Source: Psychromonas sp. SP041 (GTDB taxonomy: Bacteria > Pseudomonadota > Gammaproteobacteria > Enterobacterales > Psychromonadaceae). From it: a DNA stretch of 62,106 nt. Where the stretch lies: positions 1 through 62,106 of the forward strand of contig NZ_CBRF02000029.1 of NCBI RefSeq assembly GCF_000470315.2, in the 5' to 3' direction. Position numbers and translations under genes: made by a program. The stretch's first letter is position 1; every line of letters begins with the position of its first letter. Of the stretch, positions 18,467 through 28,117 are shown one piece after another. The notes under the pieces were generated by a model that had not been told where the DNA came from, did not search any database, and saw nothing but the letters and a program-made list of their open reading frames with translations.

Positions 18467-18501
18467 GTGCGAGTATGAAAATATTCGCACTATTTACTCG
18501 C
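18467..18501 (+). promoter_or_regulatory. Mutually exclusive hairpins in the rpmI leader (L20 operator candidate)
   Basis: GTGCGA (18467-18472) pairs with TCGCAC (18485-18490). Alternatively GCGAGTA (18469-18475) pairs perfectly with TACTCGC (18495-18501). The two share bases and cannot form together. In E. coli ribosomal protein L20 represses rpmI-rplT translation through a structured RNA in this position. The link here is by position and structure only. Confidence 0.45.
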
Positions 18502-18542
18502 CTTACTGGTTTAATTTAAATTTTAACAATGCGGAGTTCGCA

Positions 18543-18740
18543 ATGCCTAAAATGAAATCTAACAAAGGTGCTGCAAAGCGCTTTAAAAAGACTGCTTCTG
18601 GTGGTTTTAAACGTAAGCAATCTCACTTACGTCATATCCTTACTAAGAAATCTACTAAACGTAAACGCCATCTACGTGCTCAAAGCATGGTAGCTAAAGT
18701 AGACGTACCTAGTATTAACAGAATGTTACCATTCGCTTAA
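18543..18740 (+). CDS. rpmI: 50S ribosomal protein L35
   Basis: This gene encodes 65 aa, the standard L35 length. The sequence [20 protein letters not shown] is diagnostic, as is the basic stretch [15 protein letters not shown]. The ATG at 18543 follows GCGGAG; an upstream in-frame start would add a non-homologous 27-residue extension. It lies between infC and rplT as in E. coli. Confidence 0.97.
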   Translation: MPKMKSNKGAAKRFKKTASGGFKRKQSHLRHILTKKSTKRKRHLRAQSMVAKVDVPSINRMLPFA

Positions 18741-18756
18741 GTAAGGAATATATAAA

Positions 18757-19113
18757 ATGCCAAGAGTAAAACGCGGTGTACAAGCTCGTGCACGCCATAA
18801 AAAAGTCTTAAAACAAGCTAAAGGTTATTACGGAGCTCGTTCACGTGTTTATCGCGTAGCGGTTCAAGCAGTAACTAAAGCTGGTCAATACGCTTACCGT
18901 GACCGTCGTCAACGTAAACGTCAGTTCCGTCAACTATGGATTGCACGTATTAACGCTGCATCTCGTATTAGCGGATTATCTTACAGCCGTTTCATCAATG
19001 GTCTTAAAAAGGCTTCTGTTGAAATCGATCGTAAGATCCTAGCTGACATAGCTGTATTTGATAAAGCAACATTTGCTCATTTAGTAGAAGTTGCAAAAAA
19101 AGCGCTAGCTTAA
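18757..19113 (+). CDS. rplT: 50S ribosomal protein L20
   Basis: This gene encodes 118 aa, the full family length. L20 is an early assembly protein of the 50S subunit and, in E. coli, the autogenous repressor of rpmI-rplT. Conserved blocks are [35 protein letters not shown] and [19 protein letters not shown]. It begins 16 nt after rpmI and is followed by a terminator closing the operon. Confidence 0.97.
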   Translation: MPRVKRGVQARARHKKVLKQAKGYYGARSRVYRVAVQAVTKAGQYAYRDRRQRKRQFRQLWIARINAASRISGLSYSRFINGLKKASVEIDRKILADIAVFDKATFAHLVEVAKKALA

Positions 19114-19138
19114 TCATTATTGATTAACAGTATTGAAG

Positions 19139-19166
19139 AAGGAGGCATTTTGTCTCCTTTTTTTTG
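19139..19166 (+). terminator. Rho-independent terminator after rplT
   Basis: The stem AAGGAG/CTCCTT is followed by a run of T to 19166. It ends the thrS-infC-rpmI-rplT cluster. Confidence 0.85.
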
Positions 19167-19320
19167 ATCTGAAATTTGCTTTAATTATTCTTTAAACCCA
19201 TCTTAATATTCGCGCTTATTCAAATTCTGATTATTTGTCATTAACCTTATTGTATTTTCCCTTAATTATTTATACCCAATGGATTGTTTTAACTCCCCCA
19301 AGTTGATCATTTTTACATAT

Positions 19321-19388
19321 CATTAATATCATTAATATCATTAATATCATTAATATCATTAATATCATTAATATCATTAATATCATTA
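19321..19388. repeat. 9-bp tandem repeat, CATTAATAT x 7
   Basis: Seven perfect copies of CATTAATAT plus a partial one lie between the rplT terminator and the pst promoter. The remainder of this 388-bp spacer shows nothing else except the Pho box region. Confidence 0.95.
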
Positions 19389-19438
19389 GGTCCTTAACTC
19401 TATCTGCTCGAACATCCTAAATATCACTATTATGACAG

Positions 19439-19472
19439 CTGTAATATTACTGTCATAAAAGAGTCCTATAAT
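19439..19472 (+). promoter_or_regulatory. Pho box and -10 of the pst operon
   Basis: CTGTAAT (19439-19445) and CTGTCAT (19450-19456) are direct repeats with an 11-bp period, the PhoB-binding arrangement. TATAAT follows at 19467-19472, ten bases downstream, which is the normal geometry for a PhoB-activated promoter in which the box replaces the -35. An inverted ATGACAG lies immediately upstream. Induction by phosphate starvation is therefore predicted. Confidence 0.85.
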
Positions 19473-19501
19473 CTTTTCATCAATTATGTTGGAGATAGTA
19501 A

Positions 19502-21727
19502 ATGGAACGTGATTTAGCGACCACGCTGCAAGCGAATAAAAAGCGAGTAGTTAAGGATAAATTAGTTAAATATGGTGTAACAATAGGCGGCACGTCAGTG
19601 TTAGTCACTTTGTTATTAATTTTTGGGTATCTTTTATATGTTGTTTTACCCATTTTTGCACCTGTTAGTATTGAACAAAAACAATCTTTTCAACGTCAAG
19701 ATTCAACACCGATTTATGCTTTGGGTATAGATGAGCAGAATGAAGTTGCTTATCAGATGGACGACCAAGGTTTATTAAGTTTTTATTCTTTAAGAGAGGA
19801 TGACTTAGGTAAGTCGCTTCTTAAGTATCAAGCATTTACAGAGACACATAATATAACTAAAACGATGCCAGTGAACGGTATGTTTGCTTTAGCCAATAAT
19901 AGTGGTGAAGTGAAAGTTATTAAACCTAGTTTTGTCACTTCTTATCCAAACGATAAACGATTAATTACACCAGAGGTTAGTTTTCCACTAGGTGAAGAAC
20001 GTTTTGTTGTTTCTGAAGATAAACAAGCGTTAACTCATTTGTCATTTGAAATGAATTCAGAATATGCAGGTATTGCTGCTGTTAAAAGTAATGGAGAAGG
20101 TGTGTTTCTTCTCTTAACTGCAGAAGAAGACTTCATGACTGATGAGGTTGTTTGGCAACAAGAGAAGTTCAAGTTACCTTCATTTCCTAATAAAGTTGAT
20201 CAGTTGCTGTTAACACCAAACCTAAGTAAGTTATTTGTACGCAGTGGTAATGATTTACTGGTCTACGATATCTCTGAGAGTGACGATATCCATATTTCAT
20301 CAGTATTTAAAATTAATGCTACAGGTAGTAATGTTAATGATGTGCAATTACTGACGGGGGCTAGTTCATTATTAGTCGCTAATGAGAATGGTGTTATAAG
20401 CCAGTGGTTTGAAGTGCTCAGTGAAAATAAACGCGAGTTTACTTATATCCGTGACTTTAAAGCACCAGCGGAAGTCACAAGTATTGTCCCGGAGTTTTTC
20501 CGTAAAGGTTTCTTAACAACAACCAAAGCTGGCGATTTATCTATCTTCCATTCTACGGGTGAAACAGAACTATTAACTGAGTCGATTTCTAAAGTTGGCT
20601 CTTTAGTGATTGCTATCTCTCCTCGTGCTAATGCTATTTTGGTTGCTGATAAAGATGTGATTAAACTTTATCACGTTGATAATGAACATCCTGAAATAAC
20701 GTGGTCTGCGTTATGGCAAGAAGTTTGGTATGAAGGATATCCTGAACCACAATATGTTTGGCAATCAACTTCTGCGAGTGATGATTTTGAAGCTAAAATG
20801 AGTCTTGTTCCTATTTCATTTGGCACAATCAAAGCCGCTTTTTACGCGATGTTATTTGCTGTACCCATTTCTATCTCAGCCGCTATTTATACTGCGTATT
20901 TTATGGCACCAAGTATCAGAACCTATATCAAACCAACTGTTGAAATAATGGAAGCATTACCGACGGTTATTTTAGGGTTCTTAGCAGGTTTATGGTTAGC
21001 ACCGATTGTTGAAAATCAATTACCAGGGATTATCTTATTATTGATAAGCCTGCCGGCTAGTGTACTCGTTGCCGCTATCATTTGGACTAACTTACCAACA
21101 TCATTAAGTGAAAAAGTAAGCGAAGGTGTATTGCCATTAGTATTATTGCCAATTCTTATTGCTACTGGTTACTTTTCGATGGCATTCAGTGAAACACTTG
21201 AAATTTGGTTATTTAATGGTGATACCCGTATGTACTTAACCAATGAGTTAGGTATTAATTTTGACCAACGTAACTCGTTAATTGTTGGTATCGCAATGGG
21301 GTTCGCGGTTATTCCAACTATTTTCTCAATTGCTGAAGATGCCATATTTAGTGTACCTAAGAGTTTAACCATGGGGTCATTAGCATTAGGTGCAACACGT
21401 TGGCAAACACTCGCTAAGGTCGTTATTTTAACGGCTAGCCCAGGTATTTTCTCTGCTGTCATGATGGGCATGGGACGGGCGGTTGGTGAAACGATGATTG
21501 TATTAATGGCGACAGGTAATACACCAATCATGGATTGGAACATCTTCGAAGGGATGCGTTCTCTATCAGCAAATATTGCAGTGGAAATGCCGGAATCGGA
21601 AGTAGGCAGTTCACATTACCGAGTCTTATTCCTCGCTGCATTTGTGTTGTTTCTCTTTACCTTCTTCTTCAACACCATTGCTGAGTTTATACGTCAGCGT
21701 TTGCGTGAAAAATATTCAAGCCTATAA
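19502..21727 (+). CDS. pstC: Phosphate ABC transporter permease PstC, long form
   Basis: This is one of two membrane subunits of the high-affinity phosphate importer. The product is 741 aa, more than twice E. coli PstC (319). A transmembrane helix at about residues 25-50 is followed by ~390 residues predicted to be extracytoplasmic and beta-rich, probably a WD40/propeller-like insert. The permease domain occupies about residues 440-735 and contains the EAA-loop sequence SLTMGSLALGATRWQTLAKV. Long PstC proteins are also found in Vibrio and Shewanella. It follows the Pho box and is 17 nt before pstA. Confidence 0.9.
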   Translation: MERDLATTLQANKKRVVKDKLVKYGVTIGGTSVLVTLLLIFGYLLYVVLPIFAPVSIEQKQSFQRQDSTPIYALGIDEQNEVAYQMDDQGLLSFYSLREDDLGKSLLKYQAFTETHNITKTMPVNGMFALANNSGEVKVIKPSFVTSYPNDKRLITPEVSFPLGEERFVVSEDKQALTHLSFEMNSEYAGIAAVKSNGEGVFLLLTAEEDFMTDEVVWQQEKFKLPSFPNKVDQLLLTPNLSKLFVRSGNDLLVYDISESDDIHISSVFKINATGSNVNDVQLLTGASSLLVANENGVISQWFEVLSENKREFTYIRDFKAPAEVTSIVPEFFRKGFLTTTKAGDLSIFHSTGETELLTESISKVGSLVIAISPRANAILVADKDVIKLYHVDNEHPEITWSALWQEVWYEGYPEPQYVWQSTSASDDFEAKMSLVPISFGTIKAAFYAMLFAVPISISAAIYTAYFMAPSIRTYIKPTVEIMEALPTVILGFLAGLWLAPIVENQLPGIILLLISLPASVLVAAIIWTNLPTSLSEKVSEGVLPLVLLPILIATGYFSMAFSETLEIWLFNGDTRMYLTNELGINFDQRNSLIVGIAMGFAVIPTIFSIAEDAIFSVPKSLTMGSLALGATRWQTLAKVVILTASPGIFSAVMMGMGRAVGETMIVLMATGNTPIMDWNIFEGMRSLSANIAVEMPESEVGSSHYRVLFLAAFVLFLFTFFFNTIAEFIRQRLREKYSSL

Positions 21728-21743
21728 ATAGGAGTTAGTTATT

Positions 21744-23402
21744 ATGGGTAAATGGTTTAAATCAGGCACACCGTGGATTTGGATGACAGGTGGTGCTGTA
21801 AGTTTGAGTTTGATTGCAGTTATTGGGTTATTTCTACTGATTGGTTGGAGAGGGTTAAGCTTCTTTTGGCCTGCGACAGTGTATGAATTCTCAATGCAAA
21901 ATGAGCAAGGTCAACAGTCAGTGTTAATTGGTGAAATTTATGACCAAGAACATGTGTTAAAACAACAGTTAATTGATGGTGGTGTGACGGGATTAGAAGA
22001 CTATCCTGAATCATTAGAACGTTTTTTAATTAAAACGGGTAACCGTGAATATGTTGATTTAGATTTCCAATGGATTTTAGAAACGATTATTAAAGGGAAG
22101 AAAGTTGCCCACGACGTTGTTGTTTTTGAAAGAACTAAAAATGGTAATTTTTATGGCTATATTGATTCAATCATCGAAGGTGAAAATAAGCTCAATATCA
22201 CTAAAAGTGATTTACTTAATGAATTAAATGGTCGCCTTGCTCGTGCCCTTGAGTTTCGTGATAAGGAGCATGGCTTACTAACGGGTGATATCGGTCGCAT
22301 TAACAATGATTTAGATCGTATTCGCTTAAAACAACGTAAATTAGAACTCGATGGTGAGTTAACAGAGCAAAAGATTACTGAGTTTAAAGCAAGCAGTGAT
22401 GCGTTACGTGCCGAATACTTAGGGTTAGAAAACGAACTATTCGGTTACCGTGACCAAGCAAAGCGTGACAGTGTGGTAGTGAAAGATATGACAGGGCGTT
22501 TAGTGACGATGCCGTTATCTTATATCTTAGATTTCTATCAACCCAATGATATGAACTTTATGCAAAAAGTAGGGCATTGGTTCCATCAAGTTTATAAATT
22601 TGTCAGTAGCGACCCACGTGAAGCCAATACAGAGGGTGGTGTATTTCCTGCTATTTTCGGTACTGTATTTATGGTGATGTTAATGGCTGTGATTGTGACG
22701 CCATTTGGTGTGGTTGCTGCTATTTATTTGCATGAATATGCAGGTAAAAATAACATTACTAAATTTATTCGTATCGCTGTAATCAATCTATCTGGCGTAC
22801 CGTCTATTGTTTATGGTGTATTTGGTTTAGGTTTCTTTGTTTATATTCTAGGTGGCAGTATCGATCAGTTACTTTACCCTGAAGCATTACCATCACCGAC
22901 ATTTGGTTCACCTGGTGTGTTGTGGTCAGCGTTAACATTGGCTATTTTAACCTTGCCAGTGGTTATTGTATCGACGGAAGAAGGGTTAAGCCGTATACCA
23001 AGTACCTTACGTGAAGGTTCATTAGCATTAGGCGCAACAAAGTCAGAAACGTTATGGCGAATTGTTATTCCAATGGCAAGTCCTGCTATTATGACTGGTT
23101 TGATTTTAGCCGTTGCACGTGCAGCTGGTGAAGTGGCCCCGTTAATGCTGGTCGGAGTGGTGAAAATTGCACCGACATTGCCCGTTGATGGAAACTTCCC
23201 GTTCTTACATTTAGACCGTAAGTTTATGCATTTAGGTTTCCATATCTATGATGTTGGTTTCCAAAGTCCAAATGTTGAAGCAGCACGTCCATTGGTTTAT
23301 GCAACCTCGTTTTTATTAGTTACCGTTATTATTGGTTTGAATTTAGCAGCCATTGCTATTCGTAATAACTTACGTGAAAAGTACCGAGCACTAGAGCACT
23401 AA
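21744..23402 (+). CDS. pstA: Phosphate ABC transporter permease PstA, long form
   Basis: This is the second permease subunit of the Pst importer. The product is 552 aa against 296 in E. coli. After an N-terminal helix (about residues 13-35) there is a ~250-residue extracytoplasmic insert with a coiled-coil-like segment around INNDLDRIRLKQRKLELDGE. The permease core starts near residue 305, with the EAA loop TLREGSLALGATKSETLWRI. Parallel enlargement of PstC and PstA suggests that the two extra domains meet in the periplasm. The order pstC-pstA-pstB-phoU is standard. Confidence 0.9.
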   Translation: MGKWFKSGTPWIWMTGGAVSLSLIAVIGLFLLIGWRGLSFFWPATVYEFSMQNEQGQQSVLIGEIYDQEHVLKQQLIDGGVTGLEDYPESLERFLIKTGNREYVDLDFQWILETIIKGKKVAHDVVVFERTKNGNFYGYIDSIIEGENKLNITKSDLLNELNGRLARALEFRDKEHGLLTGDIGRINNDLDRIRLKQRKLELDGELTEQKITEFKASSDALRAEYLGLENELFGYRDQAKRDSVVVKDMTGRLVTMPLSYILDFYQPNDMNFMQKVGHWFHQVYKFVSSDPREANTEGGVFPAIFGTVFMVMLMAVIVTPFGVVAAIYLHEYAGKNNITKFIRIAVINLSGVPSIVYGVFGLGFFVYILGGSIDQLLYPEALPSPTFGSPGVLWSALTLAILTLPVVIVSTEEGLSRIPSTLREGSLALGATKSETLWRIVIPMASPAIMTGLILAVARAAGEVAPLMLVGVVKIAPTLPVDGNFPFLHLDRKFMHLGFHIYDVGFQSPNVEAARPLVYATSFLLVTVIIGLNLAAIAIRNNLREKYRALEH

Positions 23403-23493
23403 TATAACGCTATATGTTAAAAGTGACATATTACGAATTGAATATTATAAATCCGCGCACCTCAGTGTGCGCGAATAAAGATTAGGAAAGACA

Positions 23494-24306
23494 ATGATTG
23501 ATTTTTCAAATATAAATCCGAAAGGTGCTGATTTAAGTGAGCTAACTGCTGAAAATACGGCATTAGAAATTAAAAACTTAGACTTATTCTACGGTGATAA
23601 GCAAGCCTTACATAATGTATCGATGAAGATACCTAAAGGTAAAGTGACGGCTTTCATCGGTCCATCTGGTTGTGGTAAATCAACGTTACTACGTTGTATC
23701 AATCGAATGAATGATTTAGTGGAAATTTGTCGTGTTGATGGGAATATCGAACTACAAGGTATTAACATCTATGATAAGTCAGTTGATGTTGCTTCGTTAC
23801 GTCGTCGTATCGGGATGGTATTTCAACGTCCGAATCCTTTCCCTAAGTCTATTTATGAAAATGTCGTGTATGGGTTACGTCTACAAGGTATTAATGACAG
23901 ACGCACATTAGATGAAGCCTGTGAAACATCACTGCGTGGTGCTGCTTTGTGGAATGAAGTAAAAGATCGATTACATGATAATGCCTTTGGTCTTTCTGGT
24001 GGTCAGCAACAACGTTTGGTGATTGCACGTGCCATTGCCATTGGCCCTGAAGTGTTATTATTAGATGAACCTACCTCGGCGTTGGATCCAATCTCAACGT
24101 TAACGATTGAAGAATTGATCACTGAACTGAAGAAAAAATTCACGGTTGTTATCGTGACACATAATATGCAACAAGCGGCTCGAGTATCAGATCAAACTGC
24201 CTTTATGTATATGGGTAAATTAATTGAATATTCAGATACTAATACCTTATTCACGTCTCCAAAACAAAAACAGACAGAAGATTACATTACTGGCCGTTAC
24301 GGTTAA
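23494..24306 (+). CDS. pstB: Phosphate ABC transporter ATP-binding protein PstB
   Basis: This ATPase subunit powers phosphate import. The product is 270 aa. Walker A is [13 protein letters not shown], the Q-loop is [11 protein letters not shown], the ABC signature is [14 protein letters not shown], Walker B is [13 protein letters not shown], and the switch histidine is in [11 protein letters not shown]. The 91-bp gap after pstA contains a small CGCGCAC...GTGCGCG hairpin that might modulate downstream expression. With PhoU it forms the phosphate-sensing complex that inhibits PhoR in E. coli. Confidence 0.97.
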   Translation: MIDFSNINPKGADLSELTAENTALEIKNLDLFYGDKQALHNVSMKIPKGKVTAFIGPSGCGKSTLLRCINRMNDLVEICRVDGNIELQGINIYDKSVDVASLRRRIGMVFQRPNPFPKSIYENVVYGLRLQGINDRRTLDEACETSLRGAALWNEVKDRLHDNAFGLSGGQQQRLVIARAIAIGPEVLLLDEPTSALDPISTLTIEELITELKKKFTVVIVTHNMQQAARVSDQTAFMYMGKLIEYSDTNTLFTSPKQKQTEDYITGRYG

Positions 24307-24319
24307 ATAAGGAAATAAA

Positions 24320-25024
24320 ATGGAAAACTTAAATTTAAACCGTCATATTTCAGGGCAATTTAATAATGAGCTTGAAAGTGTGCGTAACCAAGTTATGCAA
24401 ATGGGCGGGCTGATAGAACAACAATTAGCAGATGCATTATCTGCTATGGCTGAAAATGACTTAGAGCTAGCACGTAAAGTTATTATTAAAGACAACGAAG
24501 TCAATGAATTCGAAACCAAAGTAGATCAAGATTGTTCGCGTATTATTGCGAAGCGCCAGCCAGCTGCGTCAGATCTACGTTTAATTTTAACGATCATGAA
24601 AACGGTGACTGAACTTGAACGAGTAGGCGACAGTATTACTGCGATTGCTAAAACAGTTATCGAAAATCACGGTAAAAAAGTACCATCGTTAATCGGCCTA
24701 GAGAATATGGGGCAGATCACAATGAAAATGTTGCATAATGCGTTAGATGCCTTTACTCGCTTAGATCTTCATGCAGCTATTGCAGTACATAACGAAGACA
24801 AAAAAGTAAATCGTCAATACGAAAGTATTTTACGTGAGCTAATGACGTTTATGATGGAAGATCCTCGTTCAGTACCGTTTGTACTTAACGTTTTAGCCTC
24901 AGCACGAGCAATTGAACGTATTGGTGACAGATGTCAAAATATTTGTGAACAAATTGTATATTTAGTGAAAGGGATTGATGTCCGCCATGCGACTGAAGAA
25001 GAGATTAATTCTTTAATTGAATAA
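24320..25024 (+). CDS. phoU: Phosphate signalling regulator PhoU
   Basis: PhoU connects Pst occupancy to the PhoR kinase and restrains phosphate uptake. The product is 234 aa. It is the usual duplicated three-helix bundle with metal-binding repeats visible as LERVGDSITAIAK and IERIGDRCQNICE. It starts 14 nt after pstB and is followed by a strong terminator, closing the operon. The phosphate-binding protein PstS and the PhoBR regulators are not in this window. Confidence 0.96.
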   Translation: MENLNLNRHISGQFNNELESVRNQVMQMGGLIEQQLADALSAMAENDLELARKVIIKDNEVNEFETKVDQDCSRIIAKRQPAASDLRLILTIMKTVTELERVGDSITAIAKTVIENHGKKVPSLIGLENMGQITMKMLHNALDAFTRLDLHAAIAVHNEDKKVNRQYESILRELMTFMMEDPRSVPFVLNVLASARAIERIGDRCQNICEQIVYLVKGIDVRHATEEEINSLIE

Positions 25025-25055
25025 CGGTTAATAGGTTATTTAAAGCGTCTCTTAT

Positions 25056-25092
25056 AAAAAGCCTAGATAAATTTATTTATCTAGGCTTTTTT
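25056..25092 (+). terminator. Strong Rho-independent terminator after phoU
   Basis: An 11-bp perfect stem (GCCTAGATAAA/TTTATCTAGGC) is flanked by A5 and T6 runs. It could act in both directions. Confidence 0.93.
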
Positions 25093-25165
25093 CATTTTAT
25101 CGAGAAACCTTTGCAGCCTATATAGCATCAGGTATACTGCGCGTTTTATTGAGTGGAACTGTTAC

Positions 25166-26212
25166 ATGAAAGTTGCTGATTTTTCTTTTCACCTTCCTGA
25201 AGAATTGATTGCGCGTTACCCAATGCCAGAACGTACGAATAGTCGCTTACTTTCATTAGAGGCTAATTCTGGTGAATTAAGTCATTTAAACTTCACCGAT
25301 ATAATTGATTTAGTAAATCCAAATGATCTACTTGTTTTCAATGATACGCGTGTTATCCCTGCGCGTTTATTTGGCACCAAAGAAACCGGTGGCAAAATTG
25401 AAGTACTCGTCGAACGTGTATTAGATGAAAAAAGCTTCCTTGCACATGTACGTAGTTCTAAATCACCTAAGCCTGGTTGTAAATTACTGCTTGAAAATGA
25501 TGTCAATGCGGAGATGGTTCAACGCCAAGGTCCATTATTTGAAATCAAAGTCGATAGCGAAGAAACCGTCTTACAAATCTTAGAACGTATTGGTCACATG
25601 CCGTTACCGCCATATATTGATAGACCTGACGAAGATGCTGATAAAGAGCGTTACCAAACCGTTTATAATAAAAACCCTGGTGCAGTCGCTGCACCAACGG
25701 CTGGTTTACATTTTGACCAAATAATTTTAGATAAGCTCACCGCTAAAGGAACTGATTTTGCTTTTGTTACTTTACATGTTGGTGCGGGTACTTTCCAGCC
25801 AGTTAAAGTAGATAATATACTCGATCATCAAATGCACAGTGAGTATGCAGAAGTCTCTCAAGAAGTAGTTGATAAAATCACTGCAACCAGAGCGGCAGGC
25901 GGGCGTGTTATTGCAGTAGGAACTACCTCGGTACGATCTATTGAAAGTGCGGCTAGTGTTAGCTTAGCAAAAGGCCTTGAATTAGCGCCTTTCTTTTCAG
26001 AAACCAGTATCTTTATTTACCCAGGGTATGAGTTCCAACTGGTTGATGCAATGATCACGAATTTCCATTTATCAGAATCAACCTTGTTGATGCTGGTAAG
26101 TGCTTTCTCAGGCAAAGCAAATATTGATCATGCTTACCAAACTGCCATTGAGAAAAAATACCGTTTCTTTAGTTACGGCGATGCCATGTTTTTAACTAAA
26201 AAAACAAATTAG
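25166..26212 (+). CDS. queA: S-adenosylmethionine:tRNA ribosyltransferase-isomerase QueA
   Basis: QueA transfers and isomerises ribose from SAM onto preQ1 in tRNA, giving epoxyqueuosine. The product is 348 aa, the usual length. Motifs include [20 protein letters not shown] at the N-terminus, [24 protein letters not shown], and APTAGLHF followed by [10 protein letters not shown]. It precedes tgt, the enzyme that inserts preQ1 into tRNA, but with a 256-bp gap, so the two may have separate promoters here. Confidence 0.96.
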   Translation: MKVADFSFHLPEELIARYPMPERTNSRLLSLEANSGELSHLNFTDIIDLVNPNDLLVFNDTRVIPARLFGTKETGGKIEVLVERVLDEKSFLAHVRSSKSPKPGCKLLLENDVNAEMVQRQGPLFEIKVDSEETVLQILERIGHMPLPPYIDRPDEDADKERYQTVYNKNPGAVAAPTAGLHFDQIILDKLTAKGTDFAFVTLHVGAGTFQPVKVDNILDHQMHSEYAEVSQEVVDKITATRAAGGRVIAVGTTSVRSIESAASVSLAKGLELAPFFSETSIFIYPGYEFQLVDAMITNFHLSESTLLMLVSAFSGKANIDHAYQTAIEKKYRFFSYGDAMFLTKKTN

Positions 26213-26234
26213 ACTGCGATATAAGCAGTATTTT

Positions 26235-26343
26235 AAAAGTATTAAGTCTCAAACTAATTTAAAATCTTTTAAAATTAATCATTTAATTTGAAAAGTATTA
26301 AATCTCAAACTAATTTAAAATCTGTTTAAAATTAATAATTTAA
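26235..26343. repeat. Two-copy direct repeat (period 56 bp) between queA and tgt
   Basis: The block starting AAAAGTATTAAGTCTCAAAC recurs 56 bp later as AAAAGTATTAAATCTCAAAC, with the following AT-rich ~30 bases also duplicated. It is very AT-rich, contains no ORF, and could add UP-element-like promoter DNA before tgt. Confidence 0.85.
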
Positions 26344-26435
26344 ATAGTTAATTTAAGTAAAGTAGAATATAAAGCCTAAAGAGTTGATGAAGATCAATCG
26401 ACATCATTTAATTAGCTTTAATAATTGTTCAATAA

Positions 26436-27593
<1,158 letters not shown>

Positions 27594-27665
27594 TAACACA
27601 ATACTATTACCATACTATTAGATAATTTATAGATAGTTTAATTTTTATACAATAAAGGATATAAC

Positions 27666-28004
27666 ATGAGTTTATTTATCTCTCAAGCACACGCAGCAGC
27701 AGAAGGCGCTTCAGCTGACGGCGGCGGCATGCAAATGATTTTTATGTTAGTTGTTTTTGCAGCTATTTTCTACTTTATGATTTACCGCCCTCAGGCGCGT
27801 CGTACAAAAGAACATAAAAACCTAATGGATAACATTGGTAAAAATGATGAAGTGTTAACAACAGGCGGTTTGATTGGTCGTGTTGCTAAAATTAGTGCTG
27901 ATAGTGAATATGTTCAAGTAGAATTAAACGAAAATAACATTATTCTAATCAAAAAAGATTTTATTACAGCGGTACTACCAAAAGGTACGCTTAAATCAAT
28001 CTAA
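27666..28004 (+). CDS. yajC: Sec translocon accessory subunit YajC
   Basis: YajC is a single-helix inner-membrane protein that associates with SecDF-YidC. The product is 112 aa. The helix IFMLVVFAAIFYFMIYRP is followed by the conserved QARRTKEHKNLMDNI and a beta-rich cytoplasmic tail with DEVLTTGGLIGRV. It is separated from secD by two consecutive hairpins rather than being tightly linked. Confidence 0.95.
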   Translation: MSLFISQAHAAAEGASADGGGMQMIFMLVVFAAIFYFMIYRPQARRTKEHKNLMDNIGKNDEVLTTGGLIGRVAKISADSEYVQVELNENNIILIKKDFITAVLPKGTLKSI

Positions 28005-28009
28005 ATAAA

Positions 28010-28035
28010 AAAGGCAGGTTATCCTGCCTTTTTGA
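28010..28035 (+). terminator. Rho-independent terminator between yajC and secD
   Basis: The perfect stem AAAAAGGCAGG/CCTGCCTTTTT has a 4-base loop and a T run. It should stop much of the transcription coming from tgt-yajC. Confidence 0.85.
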
Positions 28036-28039
28036 TATA

Positions 28040-28087
28040 CCTTCATCGCTTAATCGTTTTTTAATTAAGTAGTGAAGGTATTTTTAT
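28040..28087 (+). promoter_or_regulatory. Second hairpin in the secD leader
   Basis: TACCTTCA pairs with TGAAGGTA, with an inner CTTAAT/ATTAAG pair, followed by TTTTT. It sits immediately before secD. It could be a second terminator or an attenuator-like leader. Confidence 0.5.
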
Positions 28088-28117
28088 TACCTTTAGCGTC
28101 AAATAAAGGACATTATC

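Noticed and set aside
25093-25165. A preQ1 riboswitch before queA
   Set aside because: Only ~70 bases separate the phoU terminator from queA and no preQ1 aptamer-like stem-loop was found.
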